From positions 101,330,266 to 101,394,265 of the forward strand of contig NC_134102.1 of assembly GCF_000715075.1 (NCBI RefSeq): DNA of 64,000 nt. The letters are read 5' to 3'. The translations under genes were made by a program, and so were the position numbers. This document shows positions 47,106 to 59,400 of the stretch, piece by piece. The DNA is from Nicotiana tabacum (Eukaryota > Streptophyta > Magnoliopsida > Solanales > Solanaceae). How positions within the stretch are numbered: the first letter of the stretch is position 1; every line of letters starts with the position of its first letter. The notes below the pieces were generated by a model. The model saw only the letters and a list, made by a program, of their open reading frames with translations, was not told the DNA's origin and did no database searches.

Positions 47106-47789
47106 ACACCAGAACCAGCAAAGTTCAGAAATTTCTCTAAGTCCAAATTTTCACCCGTTAAGCATCCGAAACACACCCGAGGCTCTCGGGACCTCAACCA
47201 AACATACTAACCAATCCTAAAACAGCTTACGAACTTAGTCGAGCTCTCAAATCCCATCAAACAATGCAAAAATCACGAATCACCCTCCAATTCAATTTTA
47301 AAGAACTTGAAACTTCAAAATTCTACAACCGATGTCGAAACCTATCAAATCATGTCCGATTGACCTCGAATTTTACGCACAACTCATAATAAACATTACA
47401 AACCTACAGCCACTTTCAGAATTCCATTCCGAGCTCGATATCAAAATTTCCACTATCGGCCGAAATCGCCGAAAAACTAGCTTCCGCCAATTCAAGTCTA
47501 AATCTGCTATAGACCCCCATAACACATTTTGGATGCACTCCTAACCCCAAAATCACTCAACGGAGCTAACGGAGTTGACGAAATTCCATTTCGGATCCGT
47601 CTTCACACAGTTCCGACTAGGTCCAAATCCTAAGGCTTAAGCTCTCATTTGGGGACTAAGTGTTCCAAAACACTCCGAAACTCAAAATCAATCATCCCGG
47701 CAAGTCACAATAGCAGAAAACCATTTGGGTAAAGCAGTTAATAGGGGATCGGGGCTATTACTCTCAAAACGACCGCCCGGATCGTTACA

Positions 47790-47804
47790 TCCTCCCCCTC
47801 TTAA
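47790..47804 (-). other. Chromovirus polypurine tract
   Basis: The minus strand reads TTAAGAGGGGGAGGA directly before TGTAACG. Confidence 0.8.
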
Positions 47805-47809
47805 AATAA

Positions 47810-49783
47810 TCATTCGTCCTCGAACGAGTATAAAGATATACCTGAAACTGTGAAAAGATGAGGGTACTGGCTGCGCATATCCTGCTCGTTCTCCCAAGTC
47901 GCCTCCTCGACCTGCTGACCCCTCCACTGGACCTTTACTGAAGCAATATTCTTTGACCTGAGCTTTCTGACCTGCCTGTCCAAAATGGCTACTGGCTCCT
48001 CAACATAAGATAGATCTTTGTCCAACTGAACAGAGCTGAAATCCAATACATGAGTCGGATCACCATGATACTTCCGGAGCATAGACACGTGGAATACCGG
48101 GTGAACTCCTGCTAGGCTGGGAGGCAAGGCAAGCTCATAAGCAAACTCCCTAACTCGCCACAATATCTCAAAAGGACCAATGAACCTCGGGCTCAGCTTG
48201 CCCTTCTTCCCGAACCTTATGACACCCTTCATAGGCAATACCTGAAGCAAGACCCGCTCACCAACCATAAATGCCAAATCACGAACCTTACGGTCTGCAT
48301 AACTCTTCTACCTGGACTTGGCCATGCGAAGTTTCTTCTGAATCGCCTTCACCTTAACCAGGGCATCCTGGACAGAATCTGTACCCAATAATCGGGCCCC
48401 GCCCGTCTCAAACCATCCCACTGGGGACCGGCACCGTCTACCATACAACGCCTCATACGGTGCCATCTGAATGCTGGACTGGTAACTGTTATTGTATGCG
48501 AACTCTGTAAGTGGCAAGTATCGGTCCCATGACCCTCCAAACTCCATCACACATGCACGGAGCATATCCTCAAGAATCTGAATTGTGCGCTCGGACTGCC
48601 CGTCTGTCTGAGGGTGAAAGACTGTGCTAAACTCCACCCTAGTACCCAACTCTTGCTGTACGGCTCTCCAAAATCATGATGTGAACTGTGTACCTTTGTC
48701 TGAAATGATGGATACTGGAATACCATGAAGGCGAACAATCTCTCTGATATAAATCTCAGCCAACCTCTCCGAAGAGTATGTAGTCAACACTGGAATGAAA
48801 TGGGCTGACTTGGTCAGCCGGTCCATGATCACCCAAATAGCATTGAACTTTCTCAAAGTCCGTGGAAGTCCAACTACAAAGTCCATGGTGATCCGCTCCC
48901 ACTTCCACTCTGGGATCTCTAACCTCTGAAGTAATCCACCCGGCCTCTGGTGCTCATATTTGACTTACTGACAGTTGAGACACTTGGCCACAAACCCAAC
49001 TATATCCTTTTTCATTCTTCTCCACCAATAGTGCTGCCTCAAGTCTTGGTACATCTTCGCGGCACCCGGATGAATGGAGTACCGCGAGCTGTGGGCCTCC
49101 TCAAGAATCAACTCTCGAAGCCCATCTACATTGGGCACGCAGATCCGGCCCTGCATCCTCATCACACCGTCATCACCAATAGTCACATCTCTGGCATCAC
49201 CTCACCGAACCCTGTCCTGAAGAACTATAAGATGAGGATTATCATACTGGCGTTCCCTGATATAGTCATAAAGAGAAGACCGAGCAACCACACAAGCTAA
49301 TACCCGGCTAGGCTCTGAAATATCCAATCTTACGAACTGGTTGGCTAAGGCCCTAACATCCAAGGCTAAGGGCCTCTCAGCTGCCGGAAGATATGCCAAA
49401 CTCTCTGCCTGGCGACTCAGGGCGTCGGCCACTACATTGGCCTTCCCCGGGTGGTATAATATAGTGATGTCATAGTCTTTAAGTAGCTCCAACTACCTCC
49501 GCTGACGCAAATTAAGGTCCTTCTGCCTGGATAAGTACTGCAAACTTCGGTGATCAGTGTAAATCTTATAAGGAACACCATGCAAATAATGACGTCAGAT
49601 CTTCAAGGCGTGAACAATAGCTGCTAAATCGAGATCATGAACTGGATAGTTCTTCTCATGCACCTTCAACTGTCTAGACACGTAGGCAATCACCCTACCG
49701 TCCTGCATCAATACCGCTCCAAGGCCAATCCTCGAGGCATCACAATAGACAGTGTATGACCCTGAACCTGTAGGCAATACTAA
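47810..49783 (-). pseudogene. pol: Chromovirus RNase H, integrase and chromodomain (second half of pol)
   Basis: From 49783 down: RNase H ([59 protein letters not shown]), integrase zinc finger (HPGAAKMYQDLRQHYWWRRM, CLNCQ), core with D (VIMDRLTKSAHF), D (IISDKGTQFTS) and E (FHPQTDGQSERTI), C-terminal VLLQVLPMKGVIRFGKKGKLSPRF and FHVSMLRKYHGDP, then a chromodomain-type end (VKVQWRGQQVEEATWENE). Such chromodomains target insertion to marked chromatin. There are stops at about 49594, 49495, 49190, 48960 and 48300. At 49783 the homology stops and Athila LTR begins. About 240 bp between this and the other half (60542) are missing. Confidence 0.88.
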
Positions 49784-50585
49784 TAATAGATTGATTTCAT
49801 AGGAATATAGTCGTTACTCTATTTTGAATAGGCGAGTAGTACTTCGGGAGAAGGCTATGAGTGCAATTGTTCGATTAATTAGCAACCATGAGTGAATTGT
49901 ATGAAAGGGGGAGTTAACTAGAGCAAAATAGGATGGTGAATCGATCACAACCCTAGGAATATTGTCTCTACTAAATACCCAACAACAGTTTTGTTGCTTG
50001 ATAATTTAGTTACTACTTAGAATTATAGTTTAGTATAATTAAACTCTTGAACTCGAATTGGCTCGACTGAATAACAATCTTGGTGCATTTAGTGGGTAGC
50101 TGATACAAGTCTCTGTGGGTTCGACACTCGACTTATTATTTTATTACTTGTATGACCACGTATACTTGCGTGTGCGTTTGGTAACAACAAGTTTTTGATG
50201 CCGTTGTCGGGGAACTTGAATAATGACTACTTTCTAGTTTTTGCTTTCATTATTTATTTCGTCGAGTCTAACGTTACTTGATTATTGCTCTGATCTCAGG
50301 AAATTTGATTGAATGCGCAGGGTCAGAAGCCAGGACGGACTTCAAGTTTTTGACCCCGAACCTGAGAGAACATTTCACAGGAGGTTAAGGGAAGCAAGGG
50401 ATACAAATAATCTTTAGGCACTTGTTCAATTTCCTGTGAACATGGCAGAGGAGCAACATATGGCTGTTCAGGAGGTGGCGATGCCCAACATTGCTAATGT
50501 CACCTCCAGCATTGTGAAGCCCAGAATCACTAGGCACTTTGAGCTGAAACAGAGCATGATCCAGCTACTACATGCGAATGGGCAG
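49784..50585 (+). mobile_element. gag: Athila fragment: LTR end, PBS, gag start (displaced)
   Basis: Reverse complement of left 19232-20032 at about 98% by eye. It holds the LTR end (to 50189), a mutated PBS (50196-50213, starting TGATGCC where left has TGGTGCC), the leader and the gag start (ATG 50442, MAEEQHMAVQEV through LLHANGQ). It stops at GGGCAG in the middle of gag. The rest of this gag is at 60543. Both ends are breakpoints, not transposon ends. Confidence 0.88.
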
Positions 50586-51396
50586 CATTATGATTACGAT
50601 ATTTAATTAAGTACGGTGACTAGGTATATTCCTATCCTAACCACAAATCCGCGGCCCTTCAGAGTTAAGATCGTGCTCTCTTCAATTTTTCTCTAATCTA
50701 AATATGGCTTTCCCAAGCATAGCATAGATAATCAATAGAACCTAACTGCTGGCAAGACAATTAAGCAATTAATCACAGAATTAAAAAAACAACCATATAT
50801 TGGTGAATTGTAATCAAGATTAAGTCAACGTTAAATAACAATATTCATGGCTAAATCACAGCCCCAGAACTATGGGTTTTAGCCACTCGTGATAGTATCA
50901 AACAAATTCCTAAGTGTTGGATAATTGAAAATACTAAGAAAAGATAAAGAAATCTGAGATATCCTTGCTCCCGAATGTTCCTCGTGTGTCTCTAGGTCTA
51001 AAGTGTGTCCAAAGTCCAGAAAATAATATATTTTCATGTATTTATACCAAGTTGGATCGGACCTAAATGAAATCTCCCTTTCCTAATGCGTTGCACAGTG
51101 CCCCGCACTATTGCATTTCTTCAGCAGTTGCTTCTTCCTTGAATTTTGACGTCCAGAATTGATCCTCGATTTCCGAACACAATTCCGGCTTAATTACTTG
51201 GACTTTTACTCAGACTTCAAAGTTCCACATAGCTCGAATTAGTTCCACAATATTTACATAACACATAATCGCTCCTACAAGGCATAAAACACACAATTAA
51301 GTGCAAAACACTAGCGATTAAAGCTCAAACACAATAAAATTGCAGTAAATTAAAGTGTGATAAGTGACTAAAATACGTAATTATACCCTACCATCA
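50586..51396 (-). repeat. Athila LTR 5' part (right copy)
   Basis: Same strand as and nearly identical to 20039-20849. It ends ACCATCA, followed by TATAT (51397-51401) as in the left copy. It begins inside the LTR, 6 nt beyond where the displaced piece at 49784 ended. Confidence 0.88.
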
Positions 51397-51401
51397 TATA
51401 T

Positions 51402-53224
51402 ACAAAATCATAAAAAAGAAGAAATTCAAGATCCCTTAAATCTAGCCTATCAGTTACATGACACCCAACCCCTATTTTCAATAATCCCCCTATATTTAAG
51501 ATTCTTTCCTTTTCCAAAGGATTACAAAAACTTCTTCTATCTTTCTTAACAATTATCCAAATTATTCTTACCTACAGTAAGAAATCTCGCTTACCCATTG
51601 TTATTCAAAATCTTGCTTACCCAAAATCTCGCTTACCCACTGTTATCCCCCCAAAATTGTAGATTCTTTTCCTCTTCAAAAGCTGTTGAAATTCAATTTC
51701 TCTCCTTCTTAATAATCACCCAAAATCTCTATTTCTTATTGATACAATGCAAATAAAATTTGGACATTTGCTTTAGAATCAAGTTGTGGGTAAGTTTGAA
51801 TCTTGTTTTCTTTCTTTTTAAAATCTTTAATGTATATGACTTGTAAATGATACATCAATACTCAAAACAACACTCGATACAAACACTAATACAATTATAA
51901 TATGATTATATTAAATTTTTAGTATTGAGTTGTGATTGAAACTTGAAGAAGATGAAGATCATAATTATATCACAACTTTTTAGAAATGTATCACGATTGT
52001 ATTATAATTGTATATGTATCATAATTGTTACATAAATTGTATTATAAATGTATGATAATTGTATATTCATTGTATATTGTTACAAGCAGTTGTGAGTTCG
52101 TGATGAATTTCACAATTTGTATCACAAATGTGATAATTGTATATTAATTTATTAGTAGTGTATCAGGTATTATTATGGGTATTAATATATCATATATAAG
52201 TTAGATATAATTATGATACAAGTATGACACATTTATGTTTTAGGCATTGATATATCAGATACAATTCAAATACAATTATGATACAATTATCATACAATTT
52301 CTTAATATTTTTTAATAATATAAAGATGTTGACAATGGTAGGGAGAGAGAAGATGGAAATTTTGGGCGTAGATTAAGGGATTTTGATGTAAAAAAAAAAG
52401 AGAAGAGAGAAGAGGAGAGGGAAAAAAATAAAAAGATGTAATTGAATCCCTTAATTGAAGGCACTAATAATGAAGTGAGAGCCTTTTAAGTAGCAATGTA
52501 TACAATTTATAAGAAAAACTTAGATAGTTATGAAAAACTGCAAAACATAGAGAACATAGGTAAATAAGTTTCTAATATAGTATAGTTAGGTAAAAGTCCC
52601 AATATAAAATTGAACTATGGTTGCTCGGTTCGGCCGAAGCCCTATTTTGGTTTCTAACTCTACCCATGCAATCAAGTTGGTCGGGCTCCCTTAGTGGGTC
52701 GGTCTAGTGGATCAGGTTTTTGGGCCAACCATTGTCCCTGGTGCTAAGCGAATGGCATAGATATGATACTTCTGTATCATTGTTGATTTTTTCACCCCAG
52801 ACAAAAGATGTTTTGAGAAAAAATCCCCTGCTAGAATTTTAAAGTATGCTAGTAGGATTTTGCTTAAGCACCAGAATTTTAAAGCACGCAACAATTATGG
52901 TAATCATCAGAATTTCGCCACAAATTTTATCACCGGAATTTTTCAGCATTGTTCTTGAAAATTCTGGTGATGGTCAGATTTCCTAATGCTTTAAAATTTT
53001 GGTGCAAGGCTAGTTTCCCAAAATATTTCTTAACGAGATCAAAATATAAACAGTATTTTAAAAAGATCCATCCAGCGTAATTTTGTGTGGTGGTCATGGC
53101 TCCGTAAGGAAGCCGGTTAGTGGCATATATTTTTTTTTTACAACTTTTAAGTTAAAAAATAAAAAGGTAAAGATTTTTGAAGAACAAATGTCAAAGGGTC
53201 GAACCTTTTATTTTACTAAGTATA
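51402..53224. other. Non-coding flank, right copy
   Basis: Duplicate of 20855-22674 with scattered single-base changes. No gene recognised. Confidence 0.7.
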
Positions 53225-54618
53225 TGTCACGACCCAATTTCTCCCATGGGTCGTGATGACGCCCAACGTTATTGCTAGGCAAGCCGACAGTGAACTAACT
53301 CTGTGATCCGTTCTTTTAAAGATTTGAAATAGTTAATTTTTTTAGTTTTGTGCATAGTTAAGAAGAAAGCATTTAATAAAAATGAGATGTCAAGATTTTT
53401 AAAGCAGTGAGATAAATAAGATAACCCCAAAAACATCACGTGTCTACTAGCTTAAACCACCAAGACCTGGTATCACAAGTGTACGAGCAACTAGTAGAAT
53501 ATACAAAAGAGTTCTACCCTACTGTCTGAAATGGAGTAGACAGAAAATACAAGCAAAAGAAAAGACTTCGGCTGCTGCAGAACGGCTCGGAAGACAGCTC
53601 ACCGTGTAATCTCGTAGAAACGATCAAGTGTGCGCGCCAGACTGATATCCAGATGCACCTGCCTCAGGACATGTACATTAAGTGCAGAAGTATAGCATGA
53701 GTACATAAACAACATGTACCCAGTAAGTATGCAGTCTAACCTCGAAGAAGTAGTGACGAGGGATCGACTTTGACACTTACTAGGGGCTAACAATAAAATG
53801 TCAAGACAACAACCAAGCATGGATTACAGAAATATATATATATATATTTAAAACTCAATAACAGGAATAGTAAACAATCCTTTTGCTAATAGTATGTCCC
53901 AAGTTCAACTTCCATCATTTAACAATTTATATCTCAAGTCAACAAAACAATATCAATTATAATTGATTCCAAAGATTTATCATGTGCAATTTATGCCGAG
54001 GTCGTATGGCCCAATCCAACATAAGAATATTTAAATAGTGCACTGACGAGGGTCGAGTGGCACGAAAAATAGATGTATCTATCTCTACCGAGGCATTCGG
54101 CCCGCTCCACGAAAAGAGAAAATACTTTATAACAGCTAATTCAAGATTTATTTAGGACGCATTTATTTTAATAAACACCAATTATCAATAACAGTCGAGT
54201 GGCCCGTTCAAGAATTTAAGTAAGCGAAATTTAGCCTCCTACCATTCCCCTATCAAATTCCAACATCATTTAAGCAATTAAGTTAACAAGTAGGGTGCAA
54301 ACATCGTAAATCTATCATGGTATGGGTTCTAGACTACACGGACAATAGCAAAATCAGTAACTACGTATGGACTCTCGTCACTTCATGCATACGTAGTCCC
54401 CACAAATAGAAGCACATATTAATCAATTTACCTATGGGGTTAATTCCCTCTTACAAGGTTAGAAAAGAGACTTACCTCGTCTCAAGCCTACTTTTCGATC
54501 CATGATTGTGCTCAAACCTTCAATTTGGTGCCAAACAACTCGAAACTAGTCAAATATTATATAAAATGATCAATACATGTTCAAAAGTTCATATTTTAAC
54601 TATTAAAGTGATTACCCC
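53225..54618 (-). mobile_element. Older LTR, right copy
   Basis: Duplicate of 22675-24068, TGTCACGACCC at 53225. It ends ACCCC at 54614-54618 next to the element B 3' LTR. Confidence 0.7.
54614..54618. repeat. TSD of element B, 3' side (inverted)
   Basis: ACCCC, the reverse complement of GGGGT at 36313-36317. Confidence 0.75.
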
Positions 54619-56592
54619 TGTCATACCTCTTTTTGCCCCAAAAGATATATGTGTTATGGATTGTTGTGGGTTAAAGAGTTTTTTCATTTAAAGTGACAAA
54701 TTTGAGTAGGGATTATTTTATTTACAGAGTCGCCACTTGGAATTGATTTTTTGGGTGTTCCAAGTCACCATTTAGTTGAATCCCTAGTCAAAGGAAGGTT
54801 TGACTCTATTATTATTGGTCTGCGAAAACGAAGTTCGGTTAAGGAATTCTATTGACCGGGGAGAAGGTGTAAGGCATTCCCTGAGTCCCGTGGTTATAGC
54901 ACGGTCGCTTTATTGACTACATTTGGCTTATATTATTTTTGGATAACCTGTGTTTTATTGGTTCTCATGTTTTACCTATGTCCGTTTTTATTGCTTGATT
55001 ATATTTATAAATATTATCTTGAAATAAGTCATTCGTATGTGTATTCATTTTTGTTTGGCATCAAGAATCACTTCACGCGTACGTGTACACAATCAATAAC
55101 ACATTTATTATTATTCGAAGTTGATTGGTCAAGTCATATGAACGCGCACTTGTATTATTTTCCTAAACGAATTTAAAATTATTGTAAGACCAAGAGTTTA
55201 TGGATAGAAAATTATTTGGAAGTCGGGAAATATATTAGTTATTTAAAGTATTGAAAAGTCATCCACACTTAGAAATATTTATAACTTACTACTCTATCTT
55301 TAAAATTAGGAGACATTTATCCATTATGGAAGAATGAGCTAATTATTAGTCTAGTGACAAAATTATTGGGCCTGACGGATTTATACTCAATCTAACCCAT
55401 GTCTAATTCTTTCTTTCCTATTAAATGTGGTAACTCATTTCTGGTTCACTTACTTGAACTCCAACGCATGACCCATTAATATGGCAAGATCTTCATTTTT
55501 AATTCTAAATAGCAAATCTCATTAAGATGAAATACTATTCAAATAATATATTGACAAATCGCTTGAAACATGTAAAAAGAAACTACAACATGATAATGTG
55601 TATAAATAAAACAACACAAAATATTATCACATGAACCTCTACAAGAACATCACACAAAATAATAAAATAATTAACAAAAGGAGGATAAACAATGAACCTT
55701 TAAGCAAAAAATTTCCTTCAGAACTTGATTAATGCAAAAACAATTCTGAACCGAGCAAATACACCAAACCAAGGGCAAATCGGCAGATGAGCAGAAAATC
55801 TAGCGACGAACCTTCTAAAATTCGAGCCGGACCGAAACTCGACTGTACCTCGTGAGACTGCTGGTTTTTGGCGTGAGAGAGGTGACTATCAATGAAGCTT
55901 CACTAGGTATTTTTAGGCTTGGATTTGAGGCATTTTTGGGTCTTAAACAAGGTGATAAATTGCTTGAATTTTCGAAAGAAATAATGAAACGAGTAGAAAT
56001 TCACTTAGCGCAGAAGAAGAATTTTTTTTTTTCTCTCAATTCTCTCCACTATTTTTTCCTTCCTTCTCTTTTCTCTTCACATTTCTCTTCTATTTATAGG
56101 AAAATAATTAGGAATTTTTTCAGATTTATTATTTTATTATTTTTTAATTAAAAAGAATTTCCACTTCCATTTTTCTTTTTAAAAAAAATAATAATTCCCC
56201 ACTTTCTTTTACTTTTATTTTTTAATTTCTCACTTTTTTTACTTTACTTGTTTATTTTCCACTTAGTTTACTTTGAGAATCGCCATTCTGCTCTGGTTTG
56301 TTCCTGCTTCATAAATTTCCACTTTCTTTTACTTTTTTTTAAAAAACAAATTTCAGCTACCTTTACTTTTATTTTTTTCGGTTTTTGTTTTAATTTATTT
56401 TATTTTAAAATAAAGATAAAAAACAAAAATATTACTACTAATAATAATTTGACCTTTTAAATTATTTTTAATTCTTGCCCTATATTAAAAAAATGTAACA
56501 AAGCTAAAAATAATATATATTAAATTTCTAAAAATATTTACATAGTAGAAGGTGGTAAAAATTCAAATATAGTCAAAAATTAGGTGCTCACA
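54619..56592 (-). repeat. Element B 3' LTR (inverted relative to its 5' LTR)
   Basis: 1,974 bp. The minus strand runs from TGTGAGCACC at 56592 to GGTATGACA at 54619. It keeps the U3 end missing from the left copy at 24069. It includes a 40-bp-scale insertion near 56272-56315 relative to the left copy. Confidence 0.85.
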
Positions 56593-57111
56593 GCTGCCCC
56601 TCTTTGCTTGGAAACATGAAGAGTTTTTAGGCAAAGACTAGGTGAGCCATGTGACTAATTTTTAACCATACCGTTATTCAAAAGGAAAAGAAATAAAAGA
56701 TAGGGTGTAACCGAGTCCTGATTTTGGACTGCCTACATATCACGGGTTATAGGAAAATCATGTCACGTGTAGTTCAAGGAGAATGGTGGAATGATGAGTT
56801 GAGCAGTCGAGTGAAGTTCCATCGAGGCTCCGGTCCGCGATCCTGCTATTATAAAAAAAATTAAAAAAAGAAACTAAACAAACCTATCAACTATGAGTTA
56901 TAAGATTCCTATCTATGAGTCTTCTGAAACTTGATCTTGAGTCTTGATTGGTTCTTCATGCAGACTCTGATCTAAAACTTGATGCTCGCTAGTTGTTGGT
57001 GCTAGTTCATTATTCTATAGCTTCTTATAATCAAAACGGGACTTCAATGCTCGTGGCTTCAGTCATGTCTTGAGTATTCCACATCTTTTCAACTGCTTTT
57101 GTATTTTGAAT
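56593..57111 (-). mobile_element. Element B 3' region with PPT (inverted)
   Basis: The minus strand reads GCAAAGAGGGGCAGC (56607-56593), a polypurine tract, immediately before the LTR start TGTGAG. Upstream is a CTACG module (56731-56776). It is cut at 57111 by a chromovirus LTR. This piece fits the end of 44992 as the missing continuation of element B. Confidence 0.75.
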
Positions 57112-59079
57112 TGTAACGACCCAGACGGTCGTTTTGAGAGTAATAGCTCTGATCCTGTATTAACTGCTTTCCCCAAATGTTTTTCTGCTATTGTGACTTG
57201 CCGGGATGATTGGTTTTGAGTTTCGGAGTGTTTTGGGACACCTAGTCCCCAAATGAGAGCTTAAGCCTTAGGATTTGGACCATAGTCGGAACTGTATGAA
57301 GACGGATCTGGAATGGAATTTTGTCAACTCCGTTAGCTCCGTTGAGTGATTTTGGGGTTAGGAGCGCGACCGAAATGTGTTTTAGGGGTCAGTAGCAGAT
57401 TTAGGCTTGAATTGGCGGAAGCTAGTTTTTCGGCGATTTCGGCCAATAGTGAAAATTTTGATATCGAGCTCGGAATGGAATTCCAAAAGTAGCTGTAGGT
57501 TCGTAATGTTGATTATGACTTGTGCGTAAAATTCGAGGTCAATCAGACGTGATTTGATAGGTTTCGACATCGGTTGTAGAATTTTGAAGTTTTAAGTTCT
57601 TTAAAATTGAATTGGAGGGTGATTCATGATTTTTGCGTTGTTTGATGGGATTTGAGAGCTCGACTAAGTTCGTAAGGTGTTTTAGGATTGATTGGTATGT
57701 TTGGTTGAGGTCCCGGGGGCCTCAGGTGTGTTTCAGATGCTTAACGGGTGAAAACTTGGACTTAGAGGAATTTCTGAACTTTGCTGGTTCAGGTGTTTTC
57801 GCACCTGCGTAAAAGAGACCGCAGGTGCGCGAGCTGCACATGCGGAGATGGAAGCGCAGATGCGAGAAATCGAGAGTTGGCCTGGAGTCGTAGGTGCGAG
57901 GAAGTTTCCGCATCTGCGATGCCCGCAATTGCACAAGGACGTTCATAAATGCGCAAGATGCGCAGAAGCGGAAGGGACTCCGTAGGCGCGAGTGCGCAGA
58001 TGCGGCCCTTTCGTCGTAGATGCGAAGGCAGAGGGGGTAAGTGAGTTGCGCAGATGCGCATGTTTTTTCCGCATAAGCGCACCCGCAGGTGCGAGCCCAG
58101 GTTCTGCAGGTGAGGAAATACCTGGGCAGTGATTAAAACCGAAGGGCTTCGCGATTTTTATCATTTTTGGCTTTGCAAACTCGGGTTAGGGCGATTTGTG
58201 AGAGCATTTTCGAGGCATTTCTTGAGGTAAGTTCCTTGTGCTTATTTTTAGTCAATAATATTGCCTTGCCATGTATTTTCCCACCTAGTTAATGTGTATT
58301 TAAGGTGGAAATTTGAAGTTGGAGACTAGGGATTTGGCAGTTTGAATTGTGGATTAGAGGACCATTTGGTGTCGGATTTTAGTAAATTTGATATGGTTAG
58401 ACTCGTGAGTGAATGAGCTTTCTAGCTTCGTAAATTTTGTCGGGTTTCGAGACGTAGGCCCCGGGGGCCGGGTTTGAGCCAATTTCGGGTTTTTGGCCTA
58501 ATTTTTGTAGTTTTCTTGTGGGATACATTCCATTAGCGCGTATTGATGTTATTGTACTGTTTTGGATAGATTCGGGCCATTTGGAGTCGGATACTCGTTT
58601 CAAGAATGTGATATTAAGTTGATTTGAGCGGTTCGAGGTAAGTGGCTTGCCTAACCCTGTGTTGGGGACTTCCCCCTTAGGATATCTTGATATTATTTGG
58701 TGTGTGGGCACCGTGTACGTGAGGTGACGAGTACGTACACGGGCTATTATTGCATAAAAGAAAAAACCCATTTTTCCTTTCTAAATCATAAATTGTTTTT
58801 TTCCTTATTAAATTGCACTAATACGTTTAATTATGAAACTTAAACTAGAGAAGCATGCTTACGTGTTTTAACTGCCTAATTGATATTTTGTGCGTCATGT
58901 TTAGTTAAGTCCTTATTTGCATTATCTGTGTCCAGTATAAACTGTATAACTCGATGTCATACCTGCCATTTCATCTTGCATTGCATATTTAAATTAGGAC
59001 TACGGACGTATTCCGGGAGATCCCCCTATACTGCATATTTAAATTGGGACTACGGACGTATTCCGGGAGATCCCCCGGG
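57112..59079 (+). repeat. Chromovirus 5' LTR, 3'-truncated
   Basis: Starts TGTAACGACCC. It contains a CGCAGATGCG cluster (57797-58110), AGGTAAGT sites (58225-58232, 58636-58643), a hairpin (58711-58742) and about two units of the 50-bp array. It stops inside that array at about 59079 and joins gag sequence directly, so the LTR end, PBS and gag start were deleted. Confidence 0.82.
58711..58742. other. LTR hairpin, partner copy
   Basis: Stem CCGTGTACGT / ACGTACACGG around the loop GAGGTGACGAGT. Same structure as 46160-46191. Confidence 0.8.
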
Positions 59080-59400
59080 AGTGGAGGGCATGTTCGCCCG
59101 TGACCGAGTGGAGAGAGAGGCCAAGAGGTCTCAAGAGACTGGTCATTATTTCAAGAGCTCGTGCATCAGCAGCACGCTATGGTAGGGTTTTATGAGTCAC
59201 CCTGTTCATTCAGCTCTTCCAAGCAGCCAGGGGTGTCCCAGCTCCTCCTAGACCTCAGGAGCCCTATTATGCACCGCCAGTATCCAGTATGTCTCCTACT
59301 CGAGGTGCTATTACCGGCCAGTCCAGCAGGCTAGGTACTATGCCCTTCTAGCCCGTTCAGAGGTCGTTGCTTCAGATTCAGTTATCACAAGTATCGTCCC
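59080..59400 (+). pseudogene. gag: Chromovirus gag fragment
   Basis: The frame at 59083-59185 reads GVEGMFARDRVEREAKRSQE, a gag phrase common in Tekay/Del-type chromoviruses. It then decays, with proline-rich and serine-rich text to about 59400. The zinc knuckle is not seen. Confidence 0.6.

Larger units (their letters stand above)
44993..47789 (-). repeat. Chromovirus 3' LTR
   Basis: About 2.8 kb. The minus strand runs from TGTAACGATCC at 47789 to GGTCGTGACA at 44993 (TG..CA). It contains a 50-bp tandem array (45590-45920), a 10-bp-stem hairpin (46160-46191), two donor-like AGGTAAGT sites (minus strand, 46259-46266 and 46669-46676) and a CGCAGATGCG cluster (46790-47105). A partial partner LTR is at 57112-59079. 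Confidence 0.85.

Noticed and set aside
47688..47927. 79-codon minus-strand ORF after the chromovirus integrase
   Set aside because: Out of frame with the chromodomain end and running through the PPT into the LTR.
44993..57116. Perfect TSD for the chromovirus (ATCTA beside 44993, and TGAAT before 57112)
   Set aside because: In element sense the flanks are TGAAT and TAGAT, which agree at only three of five positions. The pairing of the two LTRs rests on family, order and the split pol, not on a TSD.
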